Of a stretch of 64,000 nucleotides of DNA, positions 40,501-52,200 are shown in pieces. The position numbers were made by a program, and so were the translations under genes. Under the pieces are notes generated by a model. It searched no databases. It was not told the DNA's origin and worked only from the letters and a program-made list of their open reading frames with translations. This DNA is from Echinococcus granulosus (lineage: Eukaryota; Platyhelminthes; Cestoda; Cyclophyllidea; Taeniidae). The first letter of the stretch is position 1. Each line of letters starts with the position of its first letter. Location: assembly GCF_000524195.1 (NCBI RefSeq), contig NW_020170465.1:127795-191794 (forward strand), in the 5' to 3' direction.

Positions 40501-41699
40501 CGAAGTGCATACATAGGTTTTCCCCTCCCCACATAAATGACAAGCTATTTGCAAAAGTTTCGCCCCTTTAACTCTGCCTCCTCGCTGCATTTATTCATGC
40601 ATTTAAACTTGATCAGCAACTTTTAACCATTCGGTTGCGATTAATACACAATACAAAAAGTGTGCTGACATTTTAGCAGGCGAATTTACTGGTGCATACA
40701 AAACGAATACTTTTTCTTCGGATTTTGAAAAATACGCCTTTGCGTAATCGCCTACATGGGAGGGGTAAAATATCATCGCATATCGTCGAAAGTTTTAGAC
40801 GGGTAAGTTCCTGGTGGCTAAGGCTCCTCACTTTGTCAGATTTTGATTCTTTTAAAACTAAATACCTGAATACTACTTCTGTATTTATTGCGGATAGGAG
40901 AAAATGTGTGCGTGACTTAAAAAAGTCTGCGAAGTAGATTTTCGCAGTTTTCTTTCTTCTAGGTTTCGAGCAGAGAGAGTTTAGGCTGGTCTGGTTGGAG
41001 GCAGACTCCTAAATGTTACACCGTGGAAAGAAAGATGAAAGCTACCCCTCTTCACCTACTGCAACGAGTGCTATGTCTGAAATTTTTAAGGTGGGAAATC
41101 GCCTATTTGCGGCCACACCGTAAAAAGATGTCATTTGAGCATTGAGATTGTTATTATTTACTGAGAGGTCGTTAAATCCCCCGCCTAATGAAACTACTTA
41201 ATGCATCATGATGTTTTGCCAAAATTTGAGGCAGAGAGGCACCCGGCAAATGGCGCCAATCACTTTCTCTCCAAAAAGCATTTAAGTTTTTTTCTAGTAC
41301 ACATTTACTTTTTAGACAGATTTATTTCAGGGTTAATCATGGTCCAATGAGGAATGAATGACTTAATAAATTTAGATTTTCTAAAATAGCCTTAAGTAAA
41401 TTTGTAAATATTCACAACTAAAGGGAAAATTTATGTGGGATAAAAGTCTTGCATATCTTACCTATCCATGGGAATAGTTGATGGTAATTCGTAATCACAC
41501 TCAAATAAATTTTTATGGTGCCTCAGATGGTGAATATGGGCGAAAAAACCCATGCTGGTATTACTCAACAAATAAATGCATGACAGTCTATGTATAGAAA
41601 AAGAATATTTCTAGATTTTATGATATACGTACTCGAAGATCGGGGCAAGGGTACAAATTGGAAGGCAAACTGTGTAATCCAGGTAGGGTGTGATTCGGC
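34561..41699. other. non-coding stretch, no gene recognised
   Basis: AT-rich with one exact GTCAC-N6-GTGAC copy at 37.47 kb. An 88-codon frame at 37094-37360 contains several Cys/Lys pairs (ECKCGRDEGD, KCFKKCH) after a possible acceptor, but lacks a signal peptide or partner exon. Confidence 0.45.
37472..37487. repeat. dispersed palindrome GTCAC-N6-GTGAC, copy 4
   Basis: GTCAC, spacer AAATAT, GTGAC. With the spacer edges included the arms pair as GTCACA/TGTGAC. Confidence 0.8.
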
Positions 41700-42024
41700 T
41701 AGAAACACACTTGCCGCCGCTCACTTAGCTGTGCTCTATCCCACTCACCACTGCGTGTCGTCGGTGTGATGATTCCCGTCGTCCCCGGCCTCGTCGTCTA
41801 TGGTAGCATGTGCGTGTGTGTGCAAGTGGGTCAAGCCGTCGTAATCGCGGGCTAGCCAATGACAGTTTGCGTGCTTTAATTCGTCAATCCTGTGACCAGC
41901 CGAAGCAGTGTTTTGGTCCTGTGTTGTGTTTTTATTAGCGAATTATTGTTGGCCGTCTTCAGCTACCAGCTTATCTTACATTCCCCTGTCTCCCGCGATA
42001 TGGTAGCCATTTAGGGGAGTGGAG
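41700..42024 (+). promoter_or_regulatory. CpG-containing, CCAAT-bearing patch: candidate promoter/5' UTR exon of the TOX-like gene
   Basis: A local rise in CpG (CGCCGC, GTCGTC, CCCCGGCC, TCGCGGGC) interrupts otherwise AT-rich, CpG-poor sequence. CCAAT is at 41856-41860. The patch ends in GGAG|GTAATC at 42025, a usable splice donor. It is the nearest such patch upstream of the first TOX coding exon, 4 kb away on the same strand. No TATA box is seen. The link to the gene is inference. Confidence 0.35.
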
Positions 42025-43750
42025 GTAATCACTGCTGTGCCAGCTCGTCTGGGCGCTGGTGGCAAAGTTCCTTCCGAAATGGTATGGTTTATAACATATC
42101 CACTAAGATCTCGGGCTCAACATTGTTGACAGCGGAGGGTGAATCCGCATCTAGTTAACAATAACTGAGGCTTTTCTTGGACTTTACGAAAGGCGGGTAT
42201 CTGCTGGCGATAGATGAATTGATGGAGATTAACAACGCTTCCCAAATTACATCACCTTCCGACGAATACCTCAAGCACATGCTTTACAATAAGAAGTGAC
42301 AGTAGTATTAGGCTTGAACAATTGAGAGAGACCCTTTAGCGTCTTTAGGAGGACAAATTGCCTCAGTACTCTTCTAGATTGACGATTGGGCAGCATTGAA
42401 AAGGGGAACAAGAAAACGAGGAGAAATGAATGCATAACATTTGCTTTTCAAAGTTACTTTAACCAATGTGCTTTACAAAATGACTGCGGTTGGGCAGTGA
42501 CTGACATATAGGGACCATGCTTTGCAGATCATTGTCCCGCCTTATGCAACCCAAGGCGATTAATCTCGGAATTGAGGGTCTCAAAGAGAAGGAAGCTGTG
42601 TACCCAGATACATAACCAGTATTGAGAAAAAATTTATTTTTGCATTGATGGAAAGGTCACTGAGCAACCCATATTTCTGGCCCATGGATGTCGTGACCGA
42701 CTCTGAATGATAAACCAATCGACACTTGTTTTAATTTTTACTTAAGAACGTAGAAATTTGAATCTTCGTAGGTCGCCATTACCATCTTGTTGCCTTGTCA
42801 TTCGGTTCACGCGGATCGTGGTCTTATGCAATCCCGATACTGCACCAACTGGCTGGATGGACAGGTTCTTGTAAAAGATGAACCAATGACATTGCTTCAA
42901 CTTTCTCATCAACGCCACTCAAGAGCTGTCCATGTTGGCTAGGGAACAAGGAAACATCAGACTAACAAATTATTACTTTTTCTTGTAATACAACGACTCC
43001 TGACTTCTTATTTCTTATCGTTTAACCTTAGCCAAGAACGGACAAATGAATCCCCGAGATGCGTTTTGTAATGTAAGTAATCGTTGTAGTCGAAAGTTAT
43101 CTGGCAGTGATACGAAAACATAGTACAGTCTTCGTCTCTTTCCCACCTATCTCTTAATGCCTAGAGCAGAGCAGTGTCCAAGGGGGAAGCCGATGAAGGA
43201 TTTCAAAAGAATCGCTCCTGATATTAGGTTTCCGCTGCGCTGTCAGTGTGCCATTCTTTTCGACTTTTTACAATCAAGATTTTACCGGACTGGTCTACCC
43301 TGTCACTTATCCCGCTTCTCAAGAACACAGGTATGGCAGGATCCTCGGATAGGAAGTGCCCTACACCGGCTTTATTCTTTACCAACACACTTAATTTGAG
43401 TGCAGCCAGTTATCATCATAAACTGACACTTAACGCGTGTCACGATTTAATGACGACGGACTGAAGGGCGAAAGGTGGGTCGACACGCAATGTGACGCCG
43501 GTAGCAAACGACTTCCATGTGCCTGTGTACGAGAATCATGTTTCTAAACAAATTAGGAAACACTTCGGCCCTGTGGGAACAGTTACAGTCACCTGGGTAA
43601 CTCAAATTACCGCACACTTGCCTTATAATTGACCCGCAATTGTAGGTATGTTTTTTAAAAGACTTACTTAACTGAATCGACCTTATTGAGGTGTTGTGTA
43701 ATGCTTTGGCTGTTTGGTTCACTCTTCATTTTGACATCACGGGAAGTTTA
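42025..43750 (+). other. possible 5' intron of the TOX-like gene
   Basis: If the 41.7-kb patch is the first exon, this and the sequence up to 46066 would be intron. No coding exon was recognised here. Confidence 0.3.
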
Positions 43751-44406
43751 GGCTCTGCCTCTCTACTTCCGCTGGGTGGCGTGGTGGTTGGGCCATGGCA
43801 GTAGCCTCCCAGCCCTTCCGTACGTCAACAAAACATACTCTGCCCCAGGATTGTGTCTTCCTTCGACTATGGAGAAGACTTAGGGCGCTTCAGCTGGCAT
43901 AGATTATATTCAATGACCATTTGGATTTTGGAGAAATTAAAGAGCTCTGTGACGGTGTTATTTCTTAGGACATTATTTAGTACTGTATTATATCGCCCTG
44001 AGTTCTCACTAGCATCCAGTAAGCTATGCAGTTCTGCAGAGAATTTCTTAATAATTAGATAAAAAGGCTGCCGGAAAGATGTGATGAAGATGATTCATTC
44101 GATTTCCAAGATGGAATCCGGAAGCATGAAGGCTGAGAAACCCGCATAGTCAAATGCCCGACTAAAACAAGCAAATGGACAGAAGTGCTACTAAATCTTT
44201 TACTTTGGTGATGTTATCATGAACAAGATCGACAAGAATTGAATCATTTAAGGCGGTTTGAGTCTTTCCTGAAGACGAATAAAAGCCGACATATGGAAAA
44301 ACTGGGAGGAATGCCTACTGGCATGGACTGGGGGCGATTTCGTTCAGATTAGGTACAAAGGCGGAGCCCTAAGCGCCCACGAAACCACAATAAAGAGGTA
44401 GATAAA
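43751..44406 (+). repeat. repeat R1, long copy
   Basis: The 5' end shares CTACTTCCGCTG..., a GGGCCATGGCAGTAGCCTCC block and TTCGACTATGGAGAAGACTT with 44.7 and 58.1 kb. The 3' end (GAGTCTTTCCTGAAGACG... CCCACGAAACC) matches 34.4, 53.8 and 58.5 kb. It is about 650 bp, with no recognised coding capacity. Confidence 0.65.
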
Positions 44407-44700
44407 TGGCCGAAGCATAGCACTACAAACGTCGATCTTTGTATGGATTTTCCTAAAAGTGTCCACATTAAAGAGAGTGTAATGGTAACGTTCAACAGCT
44501 AACAGGTAAACTTATCACTTCTGTCGTGCACATTATGGCATTTTAATTACTAAACTGTCTTGCGTAATAATTTAAATTGTTTTTTAGCAAAAGCATTTGC
44601 TAATGCATTTTCGATCAAAATAATCCCTTGTTGTACTCGCAAATAATTTGCTTGGTGTTTTACCATGCTTAGATCTGTGTTTGATTATGTGAGTAGACTG

Positions 44701-44820
44701 TACTTCCGCTAAGCGGTATGACCCTTGGACCATGGCAGCAGCCTCGCGCCTCTTCCATATGGTAGCAATACATTTTATTCTTTACTACAGCGACCTTCCA
44801 CGACTCGGGGGACTAGAGCC
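44701..44820 (+). repeat. repeat R1, 5' fragment
   Basis: TACTTCCGCTAAGCGGTATG, CCTTGGACCATGGCAGCAGC and the later CGACTCGGGGGACTAGAG resemble the 5' half of the 43.8-kb copy. The 3' half is absent. Confidence 0.55.
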
Positions 44821-46066
44821 AATAACGTAAAGGTAGGAAAATAAAGTGTTGGTCAAAAAATTAGTAATTCTTTAATCTTTTATTAAACATTTCACGGATT
44901 TTACAATGATGCGATACTTAATAAGGTGGGTGGCGCCAGGTCAAAAGTAACCCAAGCTAGTCTATTTATTTTTATGTGATTTTTTAATTTTCAATCGCTG
45001 CGCACAAAATGGCAAAGAGAATGCAGATTCTGCACAGTCAAGCAAAAAAGAATAGCAAAGATAAACTTGCGTAGCCTTTTAGTTAGTAATATATTCATGC
45101 TCAAAACGCCTCGCGATTAACTGCGAAACCAATGACAACGAAATCCAATTTCCAACAACTCACCCCATATGACCACTTTTGGGCTCCGGAGATAGCAAAC
45201 AAAGGAATTTCAGTTGACGATAAAATGACGTACTTCTATGACTTTAAAGACCCAATGCTGTGACCGAATTTGTTGTACACTCAGTATTATCAAACCAAGG
45301 CATAAGCAGCAAAGGCAAAATAGCAATTTCTTTAAATGCATTGGTCCAATTTTATTTACAAGCACATCATTAGTCAAAAACACAAACGTTGATGCATTCG
45401 TTACTAAGCTGAGATTCACAATCGCATCTCAAAATAATCTCTGCTTGCAAACTATATTATTTACTCCTGATGGCTTGACTACACATAGCCATGACAACAG
45501 CATTTTCAGGCGTAAACCACTGCACAAATTTTCGTTTTGTTTGATGCACGTAAATTTTGCTCTAAAATTTATGCTATGATGTTTTATAAGGTGGTTTACT
45601 GCCCGACATTTGTAAGTCACCAAGTCAGATGATTAATCCAATCATTTTGCCAATTGCTATTGCTCATACACGGTTGGTCGGTAAATCAGTCCAACTAGCC
45701 CCTGTGGTAAATGTTTACAATGCTTTTGTAGGCTAAGACAGAGTTTTATTAATTCTACCGCTGATTTTTTGTATCATGACACGTGGTTATTGTATCTCAT
45801 ATGTAATTATATGACATTCTATATTTCATCTGCAAACTGTATCGCACGTCTTATTTATCCAATGCTCCTTTAGTTCGATAACTTAGTCTTCAAAAGCGTT
45901 ATAGCTTGCTTATTTCCCATGTTTTGGCCTTAGGTACTTCGATTCCATTTGTTTTATTGTGAATATTATTCCACCCTACAGTGGTTTTCATTTTTTGTAT
46001 ATTTGCATATGAATCGTTTGTATGGTCGGCTTAGATTATGTAACGCCTTTCTCAAATTTCCCCTAG
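44821..46066 (+). other. sequence upstream of first TOX-like coding exon
   Basis: AT-rich; a 113-codon open frame at 45238-45579 shows no domain or exon signals. It ends in the TTTCCCCTAG acceptor before the TOX-like ATG. Confidence 0.4.
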
Positions 46067-46070
46067 AAAC

Positions 46071-46205
46071 ATGGAGGAGGTTGAACATCCTTCCCCAAGG
46101 GTGAAGCAGAATGAGCCACCAAAAAAGAAAATGCCTCTTATCACGACCTACAACTCGGATGAGGAGGAGGATGATATTGACGATTTCGAAGCCATTATGC
46201 CTCCA
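46071..46205 (+). CDS. TOX-like: TOX-like exon 1 (first coding exon)
   Basis: Forty-five codons beginning at the ATG at 46071. The preceding acceptor is TTTCCCCTAG at 46057-46066, leaving only four bases (AAAC) before the ATG, so this may be a cis acceptor after a 5' UTR exon or a spliced-leader acceptor. The peptide starts MEEVEHPSPRVKQ, has a basic PPKKK stretch, then an acidic run (SDEEEDDIDDFE). The donor used here is CCA|GTGGGT, chosen because it ends in phase 0 as exon 2 requires. A better-looking donor four bases downstream (TGG|GTGAAG at 46210) would need an additional exon I did not find. The assignment to this gene rests on strand, order and phase, not homology. Confidence 0.6.
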
Positions 46206-49200
46206 GTGGGTGAAGACACTTTTCTCTCAAGCTTTTTTACTCGTTGCCTGATCCCTTTGTATGCCTTGTCTTTATTTCCAGTTGGAATGCTATTTGAGAG
46301 CTGAAGCATCACAAACAGTTCTAACCGTGGTTGAATCGCGGTCTGCCAGTTTTATTTAACTGAATCGATTAGAAAGGTGTCTTTCTTGGGCTGTCCGCTT
46401 TCCATAAGCTGTCAGGTTTTAGAGCTTAATACTATGTCAGTAATCGGCTTATGGTGGTAAATATAGGGTGGTTCTCTGTTCAGCCATTTCCTTTTTCCCT
46501 CGGTTGTGCTGCTGCTCATCTTTGTAATATCTTCGGCTTCTCGTAACTTGTCGGATATTTTAAGCGGTTACTTCCTTTCTACACATCTCAAAACCCCTAC
46601 TTCTTACCTAGTTGTCTTTTTGATTTCTGTAGGAGTTATTACGAGCTGTGTTCCACTTCTTGTTTCTTTGGAATGTTACCAGGTACTCGGATTTTGCTTG
46701 ATAGTTTTTTTCCATTCTAATTCTGCAACCTTCTCCACTAGTAATCATGTTGCAGATCGAGTATGAGCTGGGCATTTGCTGTGAGTCGACATAGTTTTTC
46801 CCTACATTGTAGACTTTTACACATTTTCCAGGATGTTTCTATCACTAGTTGGCTACCTCATTTCCACTTTACTAATTAGATTCTGTCAAAACGTTCATCT
46901 GAGTCATCCTCACAGTCTTGAAACTCGTAGGAGTATCATAGCTTTGGATTTTAGTAGTTTTTTTTATGTAATCGTTAGAAGTGCTCTAGAGAGATAGGTC
47001 TATTTAACTAAATCTGTAATCTGTTCTTTAATGGGGACCAACTTTGTTTTCTGCTTTGGAACCATCCACTAGACGGAAACGAAGATGACGTACTGGATTT
47101 GTGGAGCATTTAGGTGATTGCTGACTCATCTAATCTCGATTTTGTATTCACTGTTAGGTGAATTGTATGCTAGAAACTAATTTTGACAAATAGGGCTGAA
47201 TGAAGTCCTTCGCGTTTCGTGTGTCCACCGTATATAGTGAGAAAATTGAAGCAATAATACAGCTCATTGAAGTGAAGCGGTTGATGAAAGGTAGGTATCC
47301 AGACTCTCCTATTGTCGTTACCTTTCTCTGTTTCCGTTCTCTCTAGCTCCTTTTATGATTTGCTGTTAGCTTCTTGCGCCACTGGAAAGGTACTTGATCC
47401 CAGAATTTTTGTGGTGTCTAACTAGATTTACGCATCTAATTCGCTGTTACTAATCATGATACAGAATAAATATGAAGTGGGAAGTTGAACATGGTTTCCT
47501 TGATTCCTCTCTTGTGAGTCTACATTGTTTTAGTGATCAGCGTCGGTTGTCGTTCCTCCAAAACGCTTTCCTCGAAAGTAAATAATATTCTTCTTGGGGG
47601 GTTAACGGTATGTAACGCCCTACCGACCCGCCATAAAAAATACACTTGTGTTATCTTTCAAGTTTTGTGATGCGAGTCATTCTAGTTTGAAATGGAGTCC
47701 TTTGAGAATACTGGGTTTTGCTGTTTTATGTCTTCTCAAGTTTTTTTTTTACTTAAGAGGGCGAACGGCGTCTAACGTACCTTACCACCTTGGCAGTATT
47801 TTGACAAGGCCTGACTTATCTAATTGGGTACCGATGTTTGCAGCATGAGTTACTTTTAGAGGAATCATTGGGCATATGGGTAGGTAGGCGGCTTTATTAT
47901 CAGCCCACAATATGGCAGTCTATGGGTCTAGATGTAGTGAAAATACTTGTTCTGTCACACGGCCCTCCTTTCCCCATGGGCGTCGTTCGTAGCACTCCCC
48001 ATGGTAGTTCCTCTGTTTCACTCTCTAAAAGGTAGTAAGATGTTTTGACCGCCTACACGACAAGTAACGGAAGGCATACGGTAATACTGCATCACACTGG
48101 AAAGACTCATTGCCTCAGTGATAGTGTTGCGCTTTGTCAATTTCAAGGAGCTATTCAGCTGCCTTCTCTGAGATTTCTATTATGGCGAATCATTGCATTG
48201 GTGTTACTCTAGACGTATCATTGTTCCCGACGAGCGTATTTCGTGCGTCAATTCATGCGAACATTTGCCCATAAACGAATACCGTAAAGTGCTTGGTTTC
48301 GGTTTCGAATTGACAAATGGCAACTCTACGGCACTGTGTGTGGCACTCATTCCTTCTTGCCAAACCGTTTCTTCTAAATTCCGCCTACCTGGATTCTATT
48401 CTGCCACTGCAGGTGTAGAGAAAGTGTCAATTTTTCATAAATCGGATAGTAATGAATGCTTTTAGTTCTTCCTATTCTTGTATTGCTTTGTTATTATTCA
48501 TTTCATAATCCACGATATTAAGGTCATAGATCTCAGCAGATCCACCTATCTGTTGCTGAAGGCTCTTTCTGTTGTGTTTAAGCATAGTCCTCAGACTTCA
48601 TTGCTTGCGTTATTGCTCTTTTTGTAATGAGCTACCTTACTGCCGTCGTCTCTAAAGCTTTAGGAAGTAGTAGTTCTATCAATATACTGCAGGGCTGGAA
48701 AAGTATTGAATTGACATGGGTGCATGAGTGGGGTTTCATGCTATCATTGTGGAGGTTGCTTCTCGAACAACTAAAAGGCTCACGTAGTAGAATACTATTC
48801 TGCTGCGCACCTTATTATTCCTTGTCGAAATGGACTGCACTCAGGCGATTGTCAGGATTGGTCACCTTCATTGCTCCTGGATAAGTCCTCTGCCTTTTAG
48901 TCGGAGATGCGAGCGGATATCGCTCCATTCCCGGCCTGCGATGTTGGGGTTATCGATCTGACCAACGAGTCGACACCACCGCCCTCCTCCGACTCCTCCT
49001 CCGATACTGACGAACCTAACGAGAAAAAGGAGGAGAAAGCAAACGTAGCTGCCCTCATGTCAAAGTTCGGTCATATGAGCCTTCTCAAGGTACGTAAAAC
49101 CGTTAGTTCAGTTTCCAAAGATAGTATTAAGTTTACAAGTGCTTGATGCCCAACCTCGAATCAAAATCTTATCTGAGACACTAAATTCACCTAACAGAAG

Positions 49201-52200
49201 GAGATTTCTTACCCAAAGCATTAACTAACATCCCGTAATGTTTTATCTACGTTCGTGAGCTAATCGTATCCTCCTCGCACTAAACGCTTCCTTCTTTCTT
49301 TGGTATTTTGAACATGCATGCACTGCTGCATTGTCGGCTTTGCAAAGAAACTGATTTAATTATATCAACATATTTTTATTTATCGACAGTTCAAAAACTT
49401 GCTATTAGATATAGTCACGAGTTACAATGGGCATTCAATATTCAATTAGTTGTCGCACCTGGTCCATAAGTTCACTTAGCTAACTTTTGTCAAGATGGCT
49501 GGTGGCTTCCTCAAAAAGTTGCGTTCTCTATCACTTGCTTTTGTGATTAAAAATGCGCCTTAGCTCGCATGAGACAGACCTGAAACGATTACTGACGGTA
49601 ACAGTATTGAAGGATGGCGGATGAGTTCTAACAGATACAAATATGCCAGTATTGTCACCGTTACGTTGTGGAGATTAATCAAGAAAGTAAATCAACTGGC
49701 TGACTGTCAACATGAACAGAGGCGTGAACTGTAGAAAGATGGGTCAGTCATCTCGGAGTTTACTTTTTATCCCAGAACCGTGTGTTTTGAATATGAAAGG
49801 TTCGATTTCGATAAGTACTTCCAGATTGTCCCCTGACATCCCTGAAGGGAAGACTATCTGTATGTGACATGAGTAGAGCCCATTTACTGGGGACTGAAAA
49901 ACGGGGGTCACTAGTTGGATATGAAAAGGATGTCGTCCTTTTTATCAAATTTTCTCTTTTAGTTGCTAAATTCCAGTACGCTTCAACAACTCCGTCGCGC
50001 TCATTCATCCTCCGTCTTCGAAGAAAAGGAAAAGTGAGTATTGTGGAAGTAGGAAAGTGGTCTTTGGGTTCTCTGCTTTCTTACCGTCTTTGTTATTTTG
50101 ATTATACTTTGAAGCTTCCCTAAGTCCGACTTTACTTAGCGATTGCTTGGCAAATTTTTCTATCAACGAAGCAGCTGTACTACTGGTCTTTTAAGTCGCA
50201 TTTAAGACCACTTTTTACTAAAAATTTTTAACTGTTTTCTGATAATAGCTTCACATCAATCTTTCATCCATCATGTTTTTTACTCCATTTTAAATGACAA
50301 GATGTGCTCTGGTTGTGTGTCATAACCTCAGTCCCCTCTCTGTCCACTTTGTATGTTCTGAAACAGTAGAATCTGAATTACTTTGAATCCAATGTCCATG
50401 GACAAGAGAAGTTTTGAATGAGGAAAATCGGTGGAACATCTCACCGGTCCGAATGTTCATTTCCACCCAACAGTTCGTGGGCATTGCGCATTCGTGAGCG
50501 GTTAAAGTAGGTGACAGAGTTTGCATACCACGCAAAGTACCCTTAAAGGTGCGTTTGAGTCCCCTTTCCCCGAATGTTCTCCACTTTTAATGCTTTCTTT
50601 TGTCACGGGTTTCTAAATGGCGCTGGTTGAATTATTTTTAGAAGTGGCACGAAAGAATCACCTTCGAAGCATTTGTAAAATCAACTTTAACATCGGTTTT
50701 GTCGAATTCATGAGGATCTGTGGTGGATCTTTTGTTTTTGCTTGTGTAATAGGTTTTTTTTCTAAGTAGTATGCGTTGAAGGCTACGCGTTTGACGTGTT
50801 TGCAGCGGATTTAAGTCGCTGTTATCGACGTCTCTCTGCGATCCGCCCCTCTAGATACGTCTGTTTACCTCCACTCTGGCGTTCTTTACAGGTTCAGTCA
50901 AATTTGCTGAGAGACGGTTTTACAGGTCGTTATTGGTGAAGTCTCGCCTTTCTTCTTTTATTAGAATGTATGCCTTATGATTATCAAGAAAATGAGGTAA
51001 ATTTTTTTCTTGATTGAAATATTTACTAGACTACGTAAGAAGGTGAGTCTATGCAATGAAAATTGGCGCTTTTTGATGAATAAGTTCAAGTTTCATGTCT
51101 TTTTGAGCGATTTTGATGCTTTTTTGATCGGATAAGAGCATTCTTGGCTGAGTCTACTAGAGGAGACTATTTGAGGTTTTCCAATGGACTTGGTGATGTA
51201 TTCGAAGATTGTGTTCGCAGCAGTCTTAGCTTAGATTCGAAGAGCAGGTTTCCAGCTCCTCTAGGTGTCGTAATGCAGAACAGATTTCGCATCCATCTTT
51301 TGCCTCTGTTCTTTGACTTTAAGTGGGTTTCAGGTATGAATGCCTAAGTTACTTGGATTCAAATGTTGTTTGTAAACGGTCGAAAAAAGCTTGAAAGTTT
51401 AAGTTTTTTGCCCCTCCTTTGAATAACTTGCAAAATTGTTTCTTTATGTCAGATTTTCTCAGGACCGTTTTTGTGAAGTAACAAGCTTTGCTACTACACT
51501 CGTTGTGTATAGAGTAAAAGCCTTCATAGGTTCCATGCCATTTCAGGAAAAGTTATCGAATGTTAGTCGTTGTGACATTTCTCGCCTCTTCTACGCAGAC
51601 ATTCCACTTCATAAACACCAGAAAAACACTTGGATAACTTCAGCTCTTGAGATTTTTACAGCACATTTCCAGTGATTTTCTTCATTTGTGAATCTCACCA
51701 CGCCAATGATAGGCGCAATTGTCATTTGGCGAGGCTATTCAAAACAAAGTGGAGTACTTGTGAGACATTACTGCGATTAGACCGAAAATTGTGTCTGAGA
51801 CAAGATTTTGCCAAAATTGACCTAGCCATTGTCACTTTTGGTTGATGTTTTAGGCTCTGAGGTAGTGTGGCTGTGCAGATGTCGAGGCATAGTTCAGACC
51901 TTTGATAATCTTGCTCCAAGACTTCGCTGGCGTGTATCAAAAGCGTGCTATTTGGATACGCTGCTTTAAGTCTCCGGCAACAGAGTATGCCGACATCGTG
52001 ATACATCTTCCGTTACCTTCTATTCATGATTTTCCAGACTTTTAATTCATAACTTGTCACTAGAAAAAGTTGGAGAGGTAACGCTTGGAATGTGTTGGAC
52101 TAGTAGCATGCACCCATCGCTGGCTGGCAGAATGTCTGGCAGATCGCATGCACTGTGTATGTCCTCATGAGTTCACAACATTTTAAAGATGTAAAACACA

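Noticed and set aside
43439..43454. GTCAC-GATTTA-ATGAC
   Set aside because: One arm mismatch and a spacer outside the A-N-A-T-R-Y class; one or two such near-matches are expected by chance.
47189..47289. Possible extra TOX-like exon with peptide MKSFAFRVSTVYSEK...
   Set aside because: Has a good donor (AAAG|GTAGGT), but all three phases from its acceptor hit a stop or are incompatible with exons 1 and 2.
49977..50033. Alternative acceptor for TOX-like exon 3 at 49976
   Set aside because: Would leave phase 0 at the donor, and exon 4 would then read into a stop instead of the HMG box.
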